From an uncultured Lachnospiraceae bacterium (GTDB taxonomy: Bacteria; Bacillota; Clostridia; Lachnospirales; Lachnospiraceae), in NCBI GenBank assembly GCA_946409475.1, contig CAMJWQ010000179.1, forward strand, positions 1 to 7,162: a stretch of DNA of 7,162 nt, read 5' to 3'. This document shows positions 1 to 5,813 of this stretch, piece after piece (the stretch's first letter is position 1; the number at the start of each line of letters is the position of its first letter). The notes below the pieces were generated by a model that had not been told where the DNA came from, made no database searches, and was given only the letters and a program-made list of their open reading frames with translations. The translations under genes and the position numbers were made by a program.

Positions 1-13
1 GTAAAAAAACGAA

Positions 14-42
14 TTGTTTTCGTCATATTACGATGATATAAT
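14..42 (+). promoter_or_regulatory. Sigma-A promoter of the response regulator gene
   Basis: A -35 box TTGTTT (14-19) and a perfect -10 box TATAAT (37-42) are separated by 17 bases, and a TG one base before the -10 box makes it an extended -10. Transcription should start near 49. This places the in-frame ATG at 14 inside the -35 box, so translation cannot begin there on this transcript. A short TCGT/ACGA inverted repeat (20-33) lies in the spacer; it could be an operator but is too short to trust. Confidence 0.7.
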
Positions 43-79
43 ATATAAATACAGATATTTCGACATTTGGAGTGATAAA

Positions 80-742
80 ATGATTCATATTTTAATTGCT
101 GATGATCAAAAACTTCTAAGGGAAAGCTTCAAGTATATTATTGAGAATAACCGTGATATGAAGGTGATAGGATGTGTTTCAAATGGAAAAGAGGCATTTG
201 ATTTTTGTTCCGGCTTTATCCCCGATGTTATATTAATGGATTTATTTATGCCTGTACTAAGCGGCATGGAGGCAACCAAATTAATCAAATCAAAATATCC
301 CAAGACTAAAATTTTAATTTTAACCGCATCCCATGACGTGGTGGATATCGCTTCCGCCATAGACAGCGGAGCCGACGGCTATATTTTAAAGGACATCGGT
401 ACGGAGGAATTCATTCATGCCATCAAGAGCGTAGTTACGGGTTTGTTTATCATTCAAAGAAATCTGATCAATACTATTCAAATAGGTAAAACAGCAGATG
501 ACAATGACGAATTAAAAAACAAAATTATAGAGATGAACGGCAACACCATAGAGCTGTCCTGGCAGCAAATACAAATAATGGACATAATCGTTGCCGGCAT
601 GAATAATAAACAAATAGCCAATGAACTTTTTATGGCCGAAGGTACGGTCAAAAATAAAATTACGGACCTTATAATCAAATTGAATTTAAAAAACAGAACA
701 CAGTTAGCTGTCTTTGCTATCAAAAACAATTTAGTTTCGTAA
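80..742 (+). CDS. NarL/FixJ-family response regulator (receiver + LuxR-type HTH)
   Basis: Two-component response regulator of 220 residues, a cytoplasmic DNA-binding transcription factor switched by phosphorylation. The receiver domain (about 1-120) shows the acidic pair D8-D9, the phospho-acceptor D54 in ILMDLFMP, the conserved T82 and K104. A linker of about 35 residues leads to a LuxR-type helix-turn-helix (about 158-220) with NKQIANELFMAEGTVKNKI. The ATG at 80 is chosen because GGAG lies 7 bases upstream (69-72), the protein then starts directly at the receiver (MIHILIADD), and an upstream in-frame ATG at 14 falls inside the promoter. No histidine kinase is adjacent; the convergent neighbour is a stand-alone Hpt protein, a plausible phosphodonor. 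Target genes cannot be told from the sequence. Family assignment is firm; the pathway is unknown. Confidence 0.93.
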   Translation: MIHILIADDQKLLRESFKYIIENNRDMKVIGCVSNGKEAFDFCSGFIPDVILMDLFMPVLSGMEATKLIKSKYPKTKILILTASHDVVDIASAIDSGADGYILKDIGTEEFIHAIKSVVTGLFIIQRNLINTIQIGKTADDNDELKNKIIEMNGNTIELSWQQIQIMDIIVAGMNNKQIANELFMAEGTVKNKITDLIIKLNLKNRTQLAVFAIKNNLVS

Positions 743-748
743 TTCCTG

Positions 749-1117
749 TTATTTCGATATGGTCTGCTTTCCCTTTTCCCGAAACAGGGAATGTATCTCC
801 TCTACTGCCGCATCCATATCTTCCGATAATTTCTCTATATAGGTAATAAGATTCGTCAAATCATTTCTTTTTAATTTCTTTTCAACCTCAATTAAATTAA
901 AATAGACATAATCAGCCCGGTAACTGTCGGCTATTCCTTTTAAATCATGTATGATTTTTAACAGTTCTTCAAAATCTCCTTCCGTAAAGGAGCGTTCCAG
1001 ATTTTGATTTTGCATGACCATTTCATCGATAAAAATATCATATAGTTCTTTTGTAAGAGTAATATCTAAACCTGTCATATTCTGAAAACCAACTATGTCA
1101 ACATGCCTGTCTTTCAT
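749..1117 (-). CDS. Stand-alone histidine phosphotransfer (Hpt) domain protein
   Basis: Small protein of 122 residues made almost entirely of one Hpt domain, the helical-bundle module that carries phosphate on histidine between receiver domains in a multi-step phosphorelay. The signature is KIIHDLKGIADSYRAD, with H57 as the predicted phosphorylated histidine and the usual HxLKG sequence after it; the following EVEKKLKRNDL segment fits the conserved later helix. There is no kinase, receiver or membrane segment. The start is supported by AGAGGTGAG (1121-1129); the AGAGG core is 7 bases from the ATG. The gene converges on the response regulator with only 6 bases between stop codons, so the two probably act together; this is inference. 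An unusual leader precedes it, and its ATG overlaps the TGA of a small cysteine-rich reading frame (ATGA). A degenerate Hpt-like scaffold is possible but less likely because the histidine motif is intact. Confidence 0.82.
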   Translation of the reverse strand: MKDRHVDIVGFQNMTGLDITLTKELYDIFIDEMVMQNQNLERSFTEGDFEELLKIIHDLKGIADSYRADYVYFNLIEVEKKLKRNDLTNLITYIEKLSEDMDAAVEEIHSLFREKGKQTISK

Positions 1118-1260
1118 TTACTCACCTCTGCCTTTTTATATATAATAGCAAAGATGGCAGCCTTACAACAGTGACAAAGGTCATCCCCTTACATGCAAAT
1201 AGCACACCCCCTTGTCAACATTTCGCTTCATCTCCTTAAGTCTTATACGTTTGTCTCCAT
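1114..1260 (-). other. Hpt leader: 5-codon ORF, foldable RNA and interrupted Cys-rich frame
   Basis: A strong AAGGAGG precedes ATG at 1260, which opens a 5-codon ORF (METNV, then TAA). The same frame continues through stops at 1245-1243, 1230-1228 and 1191-1189, yet looks protein-like between them: from ATG 1221 it reads MLTRGCAICM, then TAA, then GDDLCHCCKAAIF onward to a TGA at 1116-1114 that overlaps the Hpt ATG. The cysteines (CxxC, then CHCC) resemble a small metal-binding protein. The DNA also folds as RNA: TGACAAGG (1217-1210) pairs with CCTTTGTCA (1180-1172) with one bulge, around an inner 5-bp hairpin (1206-1202 with 1196-1192). It could be a broken small gene, a leader-peptide attenuator, a structured RNA or a copy of a dispersed repeat. 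I do not recognise it with certainty. Confidence 0.4.
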
Positions 1261-1294
1261 ATTTTCCTCCTTATGTGCTTAATACGGCTTTTTA

Positions 1295-1323
1295 TTGTAT
1301 TTTATCATTAAGTCCTATATAAT
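1295..1323 (+). promoter_or_regulatory. Sigma-A promoter of the plsC-type gene
   Basis: TTGTAT (1295-1300) and TATAAT (1318-1323) are separated by 17 bases, giving a start near 1330 and a leader of about 55 bases before the ATG at 1385. The promoter is embedded in inverted repeats (see the repeat entry), which suggests an operator. Minus-strand promoter-like boxes also occur here but are weaker, so the start of the Hpt transcript is not fixed. Confidence 0.6.
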
Positions 1324-1357
1324 GAAAATGCTTAATGACTTTTTACAATGATAAAAT
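1299..1357. repeat. Nested inverted repeats around the plsC promoter, possible operator
   Basis: The 11 bases at 1299-1309 (ATTTTATCATT) recur as an exact reverse complement at 1347-1357 (AATGATAAAAT). Overlapping them, TCATTAAG (1305-1312) is matched by CTTAATGA (1331-1338). The left arm therefore has two inverted partners, one on each side of the expected transcription start, and the left arm lies in the -35/-10 spacer. Such a layout suits a DNA-binding regulator. It does not match the FapR operator as I know it. AT-rich chance matches cannot be excluded. Confidence 0.4.
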
Positions 1358-1384
1358 ATATTAATAAATTACAGGTGGTTACTT

Positions 1385-2119
1385 ATGATACGTTTTATTT
1401 TCATTTTTATTTTTGTTATTCTATTTCTGATTTTGAGCATTCCTTTATTTTTTATTGAATGGCTCATTGGCAAACGGAACAAAAGGGCAAGGGATATCAG
1501 CTCCCTAAGAATCGTACAATGGGCTTTTAGGGCTATCATACGGTTCAGCGGTACAACAGTAACTGTCATCGGTGAAGAAAATATACCCAAAAACAAGGCT
1601 GTGTTGTACATAGGTAATCATCGCAGCTATTTTGATATTGTCTTATCCTACTGCCGTTGTCCTGATTTGACCGGCTATGTCGCTAAAAGAGAAATGCTGA
1701 AAATACCCCTGTTAAGCACTTGGATGATTTATCTCCATTGCCTGTTTCTGGACCGGAATGATTTAAAGCAGGGGTTAAAAACAATTTTAGAAGGCATTGA
1801 GCTGATAAAAAACGGTGTTTCCATTTGTATTTTCCCCGAGGGTACCAGAAATTACCACACGGAGGAAATGCTGCCCTTTAAGGAAGGAAGCTTTAAAATG
1901 GCAGAGAAATCAGGCTGCCCTATTATTCCCATGGTCATTAATGGGTCTGCCGAAATTTTTGAAAAACAATTTCCTAAAATCAGAAAAAGCCATGTTATTT
2001 TGGAATACGGAAAGCCCATTTTTATGGAAAGCCTTACAAAAGATGAAAAAAAGAACATCGGGGCTTATACCCAAAACATAATCAAAGAAATCTATCAAAA
2101 AAATCAGGCTTTACTTTAG
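1385..2119 (+). CDS. plsC: 1-acyl-sn-glycerol-3-phosphate acyltransferase (PlsC/LPLAT family)
   Basis: Membrane-bound acyltransferase of 244 residues. It is expected to transfer an acyl chain to the sn-2 position of lysophosphatidic acid, making phosphatidic acid for phospholipid synthesis. An N-terminal hydrophobic helix (about 2-26) anchors it. The family motifs appear in order: catalytic NHRSYFD (H79, D84), the region around RND (124-126), substrate-binding FPEGTR (150-155), and the IIPMVI segment (180-185). The KEGSF sequence (166-170) is also typical. Length matches the family. The start has AGGTGG (1373-1378) 6 bases upstream. It has its own promoter and an intrinsic terminator, so it is probably monocistronic. 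The exact acyl acceptor and donor cannot be read from sequence, and other LPLAT enzymes share these motifs; the gene symbol is therefore less certain than the family. Confidence 0.88.
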   Translation: MIRFIFIFIFVILFLILSIPLFFIEWLIGKRNKRARDISSLRIVQWAFRAIIRFSGTTVTVIGEENIPKNKAVLYIGNHRSYFDIVLSYCRCPDLTGYVAKREMLKIPLLSTWMIYLHCLFLDRNDLKQGLKTILEGIELIKNGVSICIFPEGTRNYHTEEMLPFKEGSFKMAEKSGCPIIPMVINGSAEIFEKQFPKIRKSHVILEYGKPIFMESLTKDEKKNIGAYTQNIIKEIYQKNQALL

Positions 2120-2135
2120 TAAGCTGTTGTGCTAC

Positions 2136-2198
2136 TATCATCAAACAGATTTGTATGAGCAGAGCGGGCTTATCTGTTTGATGATACGTCTTTTATTG
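2136..2198 (+). terminator. Intrinsic terminator after the plsC-type gene
   Basis: A perfect 15-bp inverted repeat pairs 2136-2150 (TATCATCAAACAGAT) with 2172-2186 around a 21-base loop. It is followed on the plus strand by the T-rich CGTCTTTTATTGTTTTTT. The T-tract runs into the last codons of the convergent murF. On the minus strand the hairpin sits 6 bases after the murF stop, but no T-run follows, so it should act mainly on plus-strand transcripts. Confidence 0.78.
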
Positions 2199-3563
2199 TT
2201 TTTTGCAGATTGCATCTACGACCTTCTCAAAGCCCATCCCATGGGATGCCTTGATTAAAACGGTATCTTTTTCTTTAATAAGCTCCGGCAATGCAGCTAT
2301 CAGCGCTTCCCGGTTTTTATAATAAAGGATTTTGCTTTCTGATCGTTCCCCTATGGCTGCTTCATACATATATTTCGAATTCCCGCCGGCACACAAAATG
2401 CACTCTATATTCCCGGCAGCAGCGTACCTGCCTATATCCTCATGAAGCAATCGCGAATTTTCTCCCAGTTCGAGCATATCACCCAGCACCGCCACTCTTC
2501 TGCCGTCCGCATTACGCAATACATCCAGAGCGGCCTTCATGGAAACCGGATTGGCATTATAGCTGTCATCGATAATTTTTATATTCTCCATATTAATAAT
2601 ATGATTTCTTCCCCTGACGGTTTTAATGCTTTCTATGCCTTTTTTTATCTCCTCCTTATAAAGCCCCATGATAGATCCAATAGCGGCGGCGGCCAGGGCA
2701 TTATAAACCATATGTTCTCCGGGAACGGGTATGGCAACGGAAAAAGCCTCTTCTTTTATATAAATGGTACAGGATATCCCTTCCAAACCGTGATTTTGTA
2801 TATGATCTGCGTAAATATCGTTCGTTTTGTGAAAACCAAAAAATAAGGGAATTTTTCCATCGACCTCTTTTACGGACATTAGCATATCATCATCACCGTT
2901 CAGGCAAATCCGGCCATCAGGCCGCATGAAATCAAACATCTCCGATTTTGCCCTTAAAATACCCTCTCTGCTTTTTAAATTCTCCAGATGGGACCAGCCA
3001 ATATTGGTAATCAGACAGATATCGGGTCTGGCTATTTTACTTAATCGACGCATTTCTCCAAAATCACTGATTCCCATTTCCAAAACAGCCACTTCGTGCT
3101 CTTTTCGAATATTAAAAATGGTGAGGGGAAGACCGATCTCATTATTAAAATTACCCTCTGTTTTTAGCACCGTATATTTTTCCGATAATACGGAAGCAAC
3201 CATTTCTTTGGTACTGGTTTTCCCTACACTTCCTGTAATTCCCACTACCTTTACGGATAAACTTTGGCGGTAAAACACGGCAAGGTCCTTTAGCGCCTGC
3301 AAGGTCGACTCTACCAATATATACGGATATTGTCCTTCCTCCGGTATTTTCTCCAAAACACAGCAGTAGGCACCCTTGCCGCAGGCATCCCTGATAAAAT
3401 CATGCCCGTCGACCCGTTCCCCCTTAATGGCTATAAATAAGTGCCCCGGCTTTACTTTACGGCTGTCTATGGTGACTCCTGAAACAACAAGCCTCTGATT
3501 TACGTCTCCCATCAATTTTCCGTTACAGGCCATTGCAATATTTTGTAATGTCATATTTTCCAT
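2193..3563 (-). CDS. murF: UDP-N-acetylmuramoyl-tripeptide--D-alanyl-D-alanine ligase
   Basis: Cytoplasmic ATP-dependent Mur ligase of 456 residues, the usual length. It joins D-Ala-D-Ala to UDP-MurNAc-tripeptide, completing the pentapeptide precursor of peptidoglycan. The N-terminal domain has the substrate-loop sequence SGVTIDSRKVKPGHLFIAIKG (split here: SGVTIDSRKV at 28-37, then KPGHLFIAIKG). The central domain has the P-loop GITGSVGKTS (108-117), NNEIGLPLT (140-148) and EMGISDFGEM (162-171). The C-terminal domain has IDDSYNANPVSM (331-342), AVLGDMLELG (358-367) and KASHGMGFEKVV (438-449). MurF, rather than MurC, D or E, is indicated by the N-terminal domain and the DSYNANP and GDMLELG motifs. 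It lies 90 bases downstream of ddl, whose product it uses, and is probably co-transcribed with it. AGAAGAG and AAGGA lie upstream of the ATG; an ATG three codons later is possible. Confidence 0.96.
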   Translation of the reverse strand: MENMTLQNIAMACNGKLMGDVNQRLVVSGVTIDSRKVKPGHLFIAIKGERVDGHDFIRDACGKGAYCCVLEKIPEEGQYPYILVESTLQALKDLAVFYRQSLSVKVVGITGSVGKTSTKEMVASVLSEKYTVLKTEGNFNNEIGLPLTIFNIRKEHEVAVLEMGISDFGEMRRLSKIARPDICLITNIGWSHLENLKSREGILRAKSEMFDFMRPDGRICLNGDDDMLMSVKEVDGKIPLFFGFHKTNDIYADHIQNHGLEGISCTIYIKEEAFSVAIPVPGEHMVYNALAAAAIGSIMGLYKEEIKKGIESIKTVRGRNHIINMENIKIIDDSYNANPVSMKAALDVLRNADGRRVAVLGDMLELGENSRLLHEDIGRYAAAGNIECILCAGGNSKYMYEAAIGERSESKILYYKNREALIAALPELIKEKDTVLIKASHGMGFEKVVDAICKKQ

Positions 3564-3585
3564 AAGTCTCTTCTATCCTTTCTTA

Positions 3586-3615
3586 AGTATAAGATAATAC
3601 TTATGTATGAAACAA
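3586..3615 (-). promoter_or_regulatory. Possible weak internal promoter of murF
   Basis: In the 90-base ddl-murF gap the minus strand has TTGTTT (3610-3615), 18 bases, then TATACT (3586-3591). The -10 box overlaps a weak AT-rich hairpin TAAGTAT/ATACTTA (3584-3590 with 3597-3603). The predicted start would fall near 3579, only about 16 bases before the ATG, so the ribosome binding site would sit at the very 5' end. In such AT-rich DNA this may be chance. Confidence 0.25.
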
Positions 3616-3653
3616 AAAATTTTCTATTTAGATATATTTATTACGTTAGTATA

Positions 3654-4688
3654 TTACCTTTTATATCTGTTTAAAGATACCGTAATAATCGTTTCACACA
3701 GATCCTCAAAAGACATTCCCATTGCTTTTGCTTCCTGCGGTAATAAACTGGTCGGCGTCATCCCCGGCAATGAATTCGCCTCCAGACAGAATATTTTATT
3801 ATCTTCACTCAAACGGAAATCCATCCGGGCATAAGTCACCATTTTTAATATCCGGAATACCTCCTCTGCATATTCCTGCATTTGCTTTGTTAAATATTCC
3901 GGTAATTCTGCAGGACAGGTCTCAATGGCACTCCCTGCCTGGTATTTATTTTTATAATTATAAAATCCCTCAATTGGGGCAATTTCAATAATGGGTAGGG
4001 CTTTCCCGTCCATAACGCCCACTGAGAATTCCCTGCCCTTTATATATTCCTCCACAATGATATTATCCTCATAAATAAATGCTCTTGATAAGGACTCCTT
4101 AAACTCCGCTTCCGTATTCACGATATAAACTCCTACGCTGGAGCCTCCGCAGCAGGTCTTTACCACACAGGGGAAGGTGATGTCCTCCGGATATGGTTCT
4201 CCTTCTTTTAATAAGATACCCTTTGGAGCGGGAACCCTGTGCAGGGCAAACAATTGTTTTGATAAGGCTTTGTCCAGAGCCAGTGCACTGCTTAGATATT
4301 CCGTTCCTGTGTAACGAATACCAAACAAATCAAATGCCGCCTGCACTTTACCGTTTTCTCCGTTTTCCCCATGCAGTCCCATAAAAACAATATCTGATTT
4401 TTTACAAATATCAATAACGTTAGGGCCAAAAAAGCATTCGCTTTTATCCTTACGGAGAGCCTTTATCTGTGCCAGATCCGGGGCAGAATCCCGGACACCT
4501 TCAATCTCAGCCGTCCAGTCATAATCCAATCCGAATATGTTTTGAATATCTCCTTCATATCCCAGGTATACATCCAGCAAAATCACCTTATGTCCTTTTT
4601 TTTTCAGTGCTTTATATATCATGGTTCCGCTTACCAGCGAAACATCTCTTTCCGTACTGATACCTCCTGCCAATACTGTAATATTCAT
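3654..4688 (-). CDS. ddl: D-alanine--D-alanine ligase
   Basis: Cytoplasmic ATP-grasp enzyme of 344 residues that joins two D-alanines into the dipeptide used by MurF. The N-terminal domain opens with GGISTERDVSLVSG (8-21), with E13 at the first D-Ala site, then MGLHGENGENGKVQ (103-116). The ATP-grasp part shows VVKTCCGGSSVGV (175-187) with K177 and the serine loop, IVEEYIKGREFSVGV (211-225), and the Mg-binding RMDF (D290) and LEANSLPGMT (E303, N305). GFYNYKNKY (241-249) matches the tyrosine-containing omega loop of D-Ala-D-Ala ligases and not the VanA/VanB type, so a D-Ala-D-Lac enzyme is unlikely. In the VKP motif common in the family the proline is threonine (T178). AGG lies 7 bases before the ATG. 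The gene has its own promoter and leads the ddl-murF unit. Confidence 0.95.
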   Translation of the reverse strand: MNITVLAGGISTERDVSLVSGTMIYKALKKKGHKVILLDVYLGYEGDIQNIFGLDYDWTAEIEGVRDSAPDLAQIKALRKDKSECFFGPNVIDICKKSDIVFMGLHGENGENGKVQAAFDLFGIRYTGTEYLSSALALDKALSKQLFALHRVPAPKGILLKEGEPYPEDITFPCVVKTCCGGSSVGVYIVNTEAEFKESLSRAFIYEDNIIVEEYIKGREFSVGVMDGKALPIIEIAPIEGFYNYKNKYQAGSAIETCPAELPEYLTKQMQEYAEEVFRILKMVTYARMDFRLSEDNKIFCLEANSLPGMTPTSLLPQEAKAMGMSFEDLCETIITVSLNRYKR

Positions 4689-4716
4689 TTAGATACCTAC
4701 CCTTTCTTTCAATGCT

Positions 4717-4745
4717 ATTATAATTTATCACATGGAAAAATTAAA
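4717..4745 (-). promoter_or_regulatory. Promoter of ddl
   Basis: On the minus strand a perfect TATAAT (4717-4722) lies 17 bases from a weak -35, TTTAAT (4740-4745). Transcription would start near 4710, about 20 bases before the ddl ATG. The -35 box sits in the centre of an inverted repeat, TGGAAA (4733-4738) and TTTCCA (4746-4751), 7 bases apart, which could be a regulator site but is short. Confidence 0.5.
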
Positions 4746-4804
4746 TTTCCACACAATTAAATATATGCATATCTCATGCTTTATACTATCCCAGTGTCTT
4801 ATCT

Positions 4805-4833
4805 TTGTCAACGAGAGTAAACTATTCTGTGAT
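4805..4833 (+). promoter_or_regulatory. Possible promoter of the metallophosphoesterase gene
   Basis: TTGTCA (4805-4810) is a good -35 box; 17 bases on is TGTGAT (4828-4833), a 4-of-6 match to the -10 consensus. Transcription would start near 4840, leaving about 36 bases before the ATG at 4876. A better-looking -10, TATACT (4782-4787), lies upstream but has no convincing -35. Confidence 0.35.
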
Positions 4834-4875
4834 CCTGCATATCATGATATTAACTAACTGATAAAGAGGCTGACT

Positions 4876-5802
4876 ATGTCCGTTTATTCCAGGGTTAGCG
4901 ATGCGTACCGAAGCTCTTTCATTTTACCCTTTGACAATTTTGATAAAATCGTTTTAATGAGCGACTGCCATAGAGGAGACGGCCGGTGGAATGATAATTT
5001 TTCTGAGAATCAAAGTGTTTTTTACGCCGCATTAAATTATTATTATAACAATAACTTTACCTATATTGAATTAGGTGACGGTGATGATTTATGGGAAAAC
5101 AGAAGGATGGAGAAAATTGTAGATACTTATAGTGATTGCTTTTGGATGATGTCAAAATTTTACAAGAAAAACCGTTTTTTTATGATTTACGGTAATCATG
5201 ATATGGTGAAAAAAAAAGAGCACTTTATGCTGCAAAAATGCAATGAATTGTATGATGAAATGCATGAGAATTGTGTTCCCATTTTCCCTGATATAAAAAT
5301 ATATGAATCCATTTTATTAAAGCACAGGGAAAATAATATCGAAATTTTATTGCTGCATGGCCATCAGGGTGATATTTTAAACGATTACCTATGGAAACTG
5401 TCCCGCTTTTTAGTCCGTTACATCTGGTCTCCCTTAGAAATCGCAGGGCTTCATGACCCAACCAGTACGGCAAGAAATCATACCAGAAGAATACATACGG
5501 AGCGGAAATTAACAGAATGGGCCAATACCAACAATAAGCTGATTATCACCGGACATACTCACAGACCTGTTTTTCCTAAAGTGGGGGATTCCCTATACTT
5601 TAATGACGGCAGCTGCGTCCATCCAAGAAGTATTACCGCCATTGAATTGGCATTCGGAGGCATATCATTGGTAAAATGGCATATCAGTACCCGTTTTGAC
5701 AATACCTTATATGTAGCAAAAGAAACTCTTGAGGGACCCGTTTCATTAGATAAAATATATCATACCTTTTGTGATAGTCATAATGACGGCACGCCGGTGT
5801 AG
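4876..5802 (+). CDS. Calcineurin-like metallophosphoesterase, substrate unknown
   Basis: Predicted cytoplasmic hydrolase of 308 residues with the full two-metal phosphoesterase motif series: SDCHRGDG (D30, H32), LGDGDDLWEN (67-75; D68 and neighbours), YGNHD (105-109), LLHGHQGD (159-166) and TGHTH (225-229). Between the last two motifs is a helical, basic insert (about 168-215, including RNHTRRIHTERK). A C-terminal segment follows with YFNDGSCVHPRSITAIEL. The motif spacing recalls the LpxH-like branch, but a Gram-positive host lacking lipid A makes that substrate improbable. The start has AAAGAGG (4863-4869) 6 bases upstream. The gene is divergent from ddl and convergent with udk, so its neighbours do not reveal its substrate. 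No signal peptide or membrane helix is apparent. Enzyme class is firm; reaction unknown. Confidence 0.88.
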   Translation: MSVYSRVSDAYRSSFILPFDNFDKIVLMSDCHRGDGRWNDNFSENQSVFYAALNYYYNNNFTYIELGDGDDLWENRRMEKIVDTYSDCFWMMSKFYKKNRFFMIYGNHDMVKKKEHFMLQKCNELYDEMHENCVPIFPDIKIYESILLKHRENNIEILLLHGHQGDILNDYLWKLSRFLVRYIWSPLEIAGLHDPTSTARNHTRRIHTERKLTEWANTNNKLIITGHTHRPVFPKVGDSLYFNDGSCVHPRSITAIELAFGGISLVKWHISTRFDNTLYVAKETLEGPVSLDKIYHTFCDSHNDGTPV

Positions 5803-5813
5803 CAGCTCGCAGT

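Noticed and set aside
14..79. 22-residue N-terminal extension of the response regulator from the ATG at 14
   Set aside because: The ATG lies within the -35 box of a good promoter (14-42), has no ribosome binding site, and the receiver domain starts properly at the ATG at 80, which has GGAG upstream.
1190..1218. TTGACA on the minus strand (1213-1218) as the Hpt promoter
   Set aside because: The -35 box is perfect, but the sequence 17 bases on is CATGTA, a poor -10, and the bases also fall within the cysteine-rich frame and RNA stem. A promoter here cannot be excluded but is not supported.
1183..1231. 16-codon ORF from the minus-strand ATG at 1231 (MKRNVDKGV and on) as a gene
   Set aside because: AAGGAG directly abuts the ATG, leaving no spacing for initiation, and the peptide shows no recognisable feature; the overlapping frame with CxxC and CHCC is more protein-like.
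2291..3273. Plus-strand open frames inside murF
   Set aside because: They lie opposite a full-length, motif-complete murF, have no recognisable domains and no supporting ribosome binding sites.
3654..4688. Ddl as a vancomycin-resistance D-Ala-D-Lac or D-Ala-D-Ser ligase
   Set aside because: The omega loop keeps the tyrosine-containing GFYNYKNKY of ordinary Ddl enzymes, the gene sits next to murF, and no vanH, vanX, vanT or vanRS-like gene is present.
5783..5800. GC-rich CGGC/GCCG repeat at the end of the metallophosphoesterase gene as a terminator
   Set aside because: The loop would be only 2 bases and no T-tract follows on either strand.
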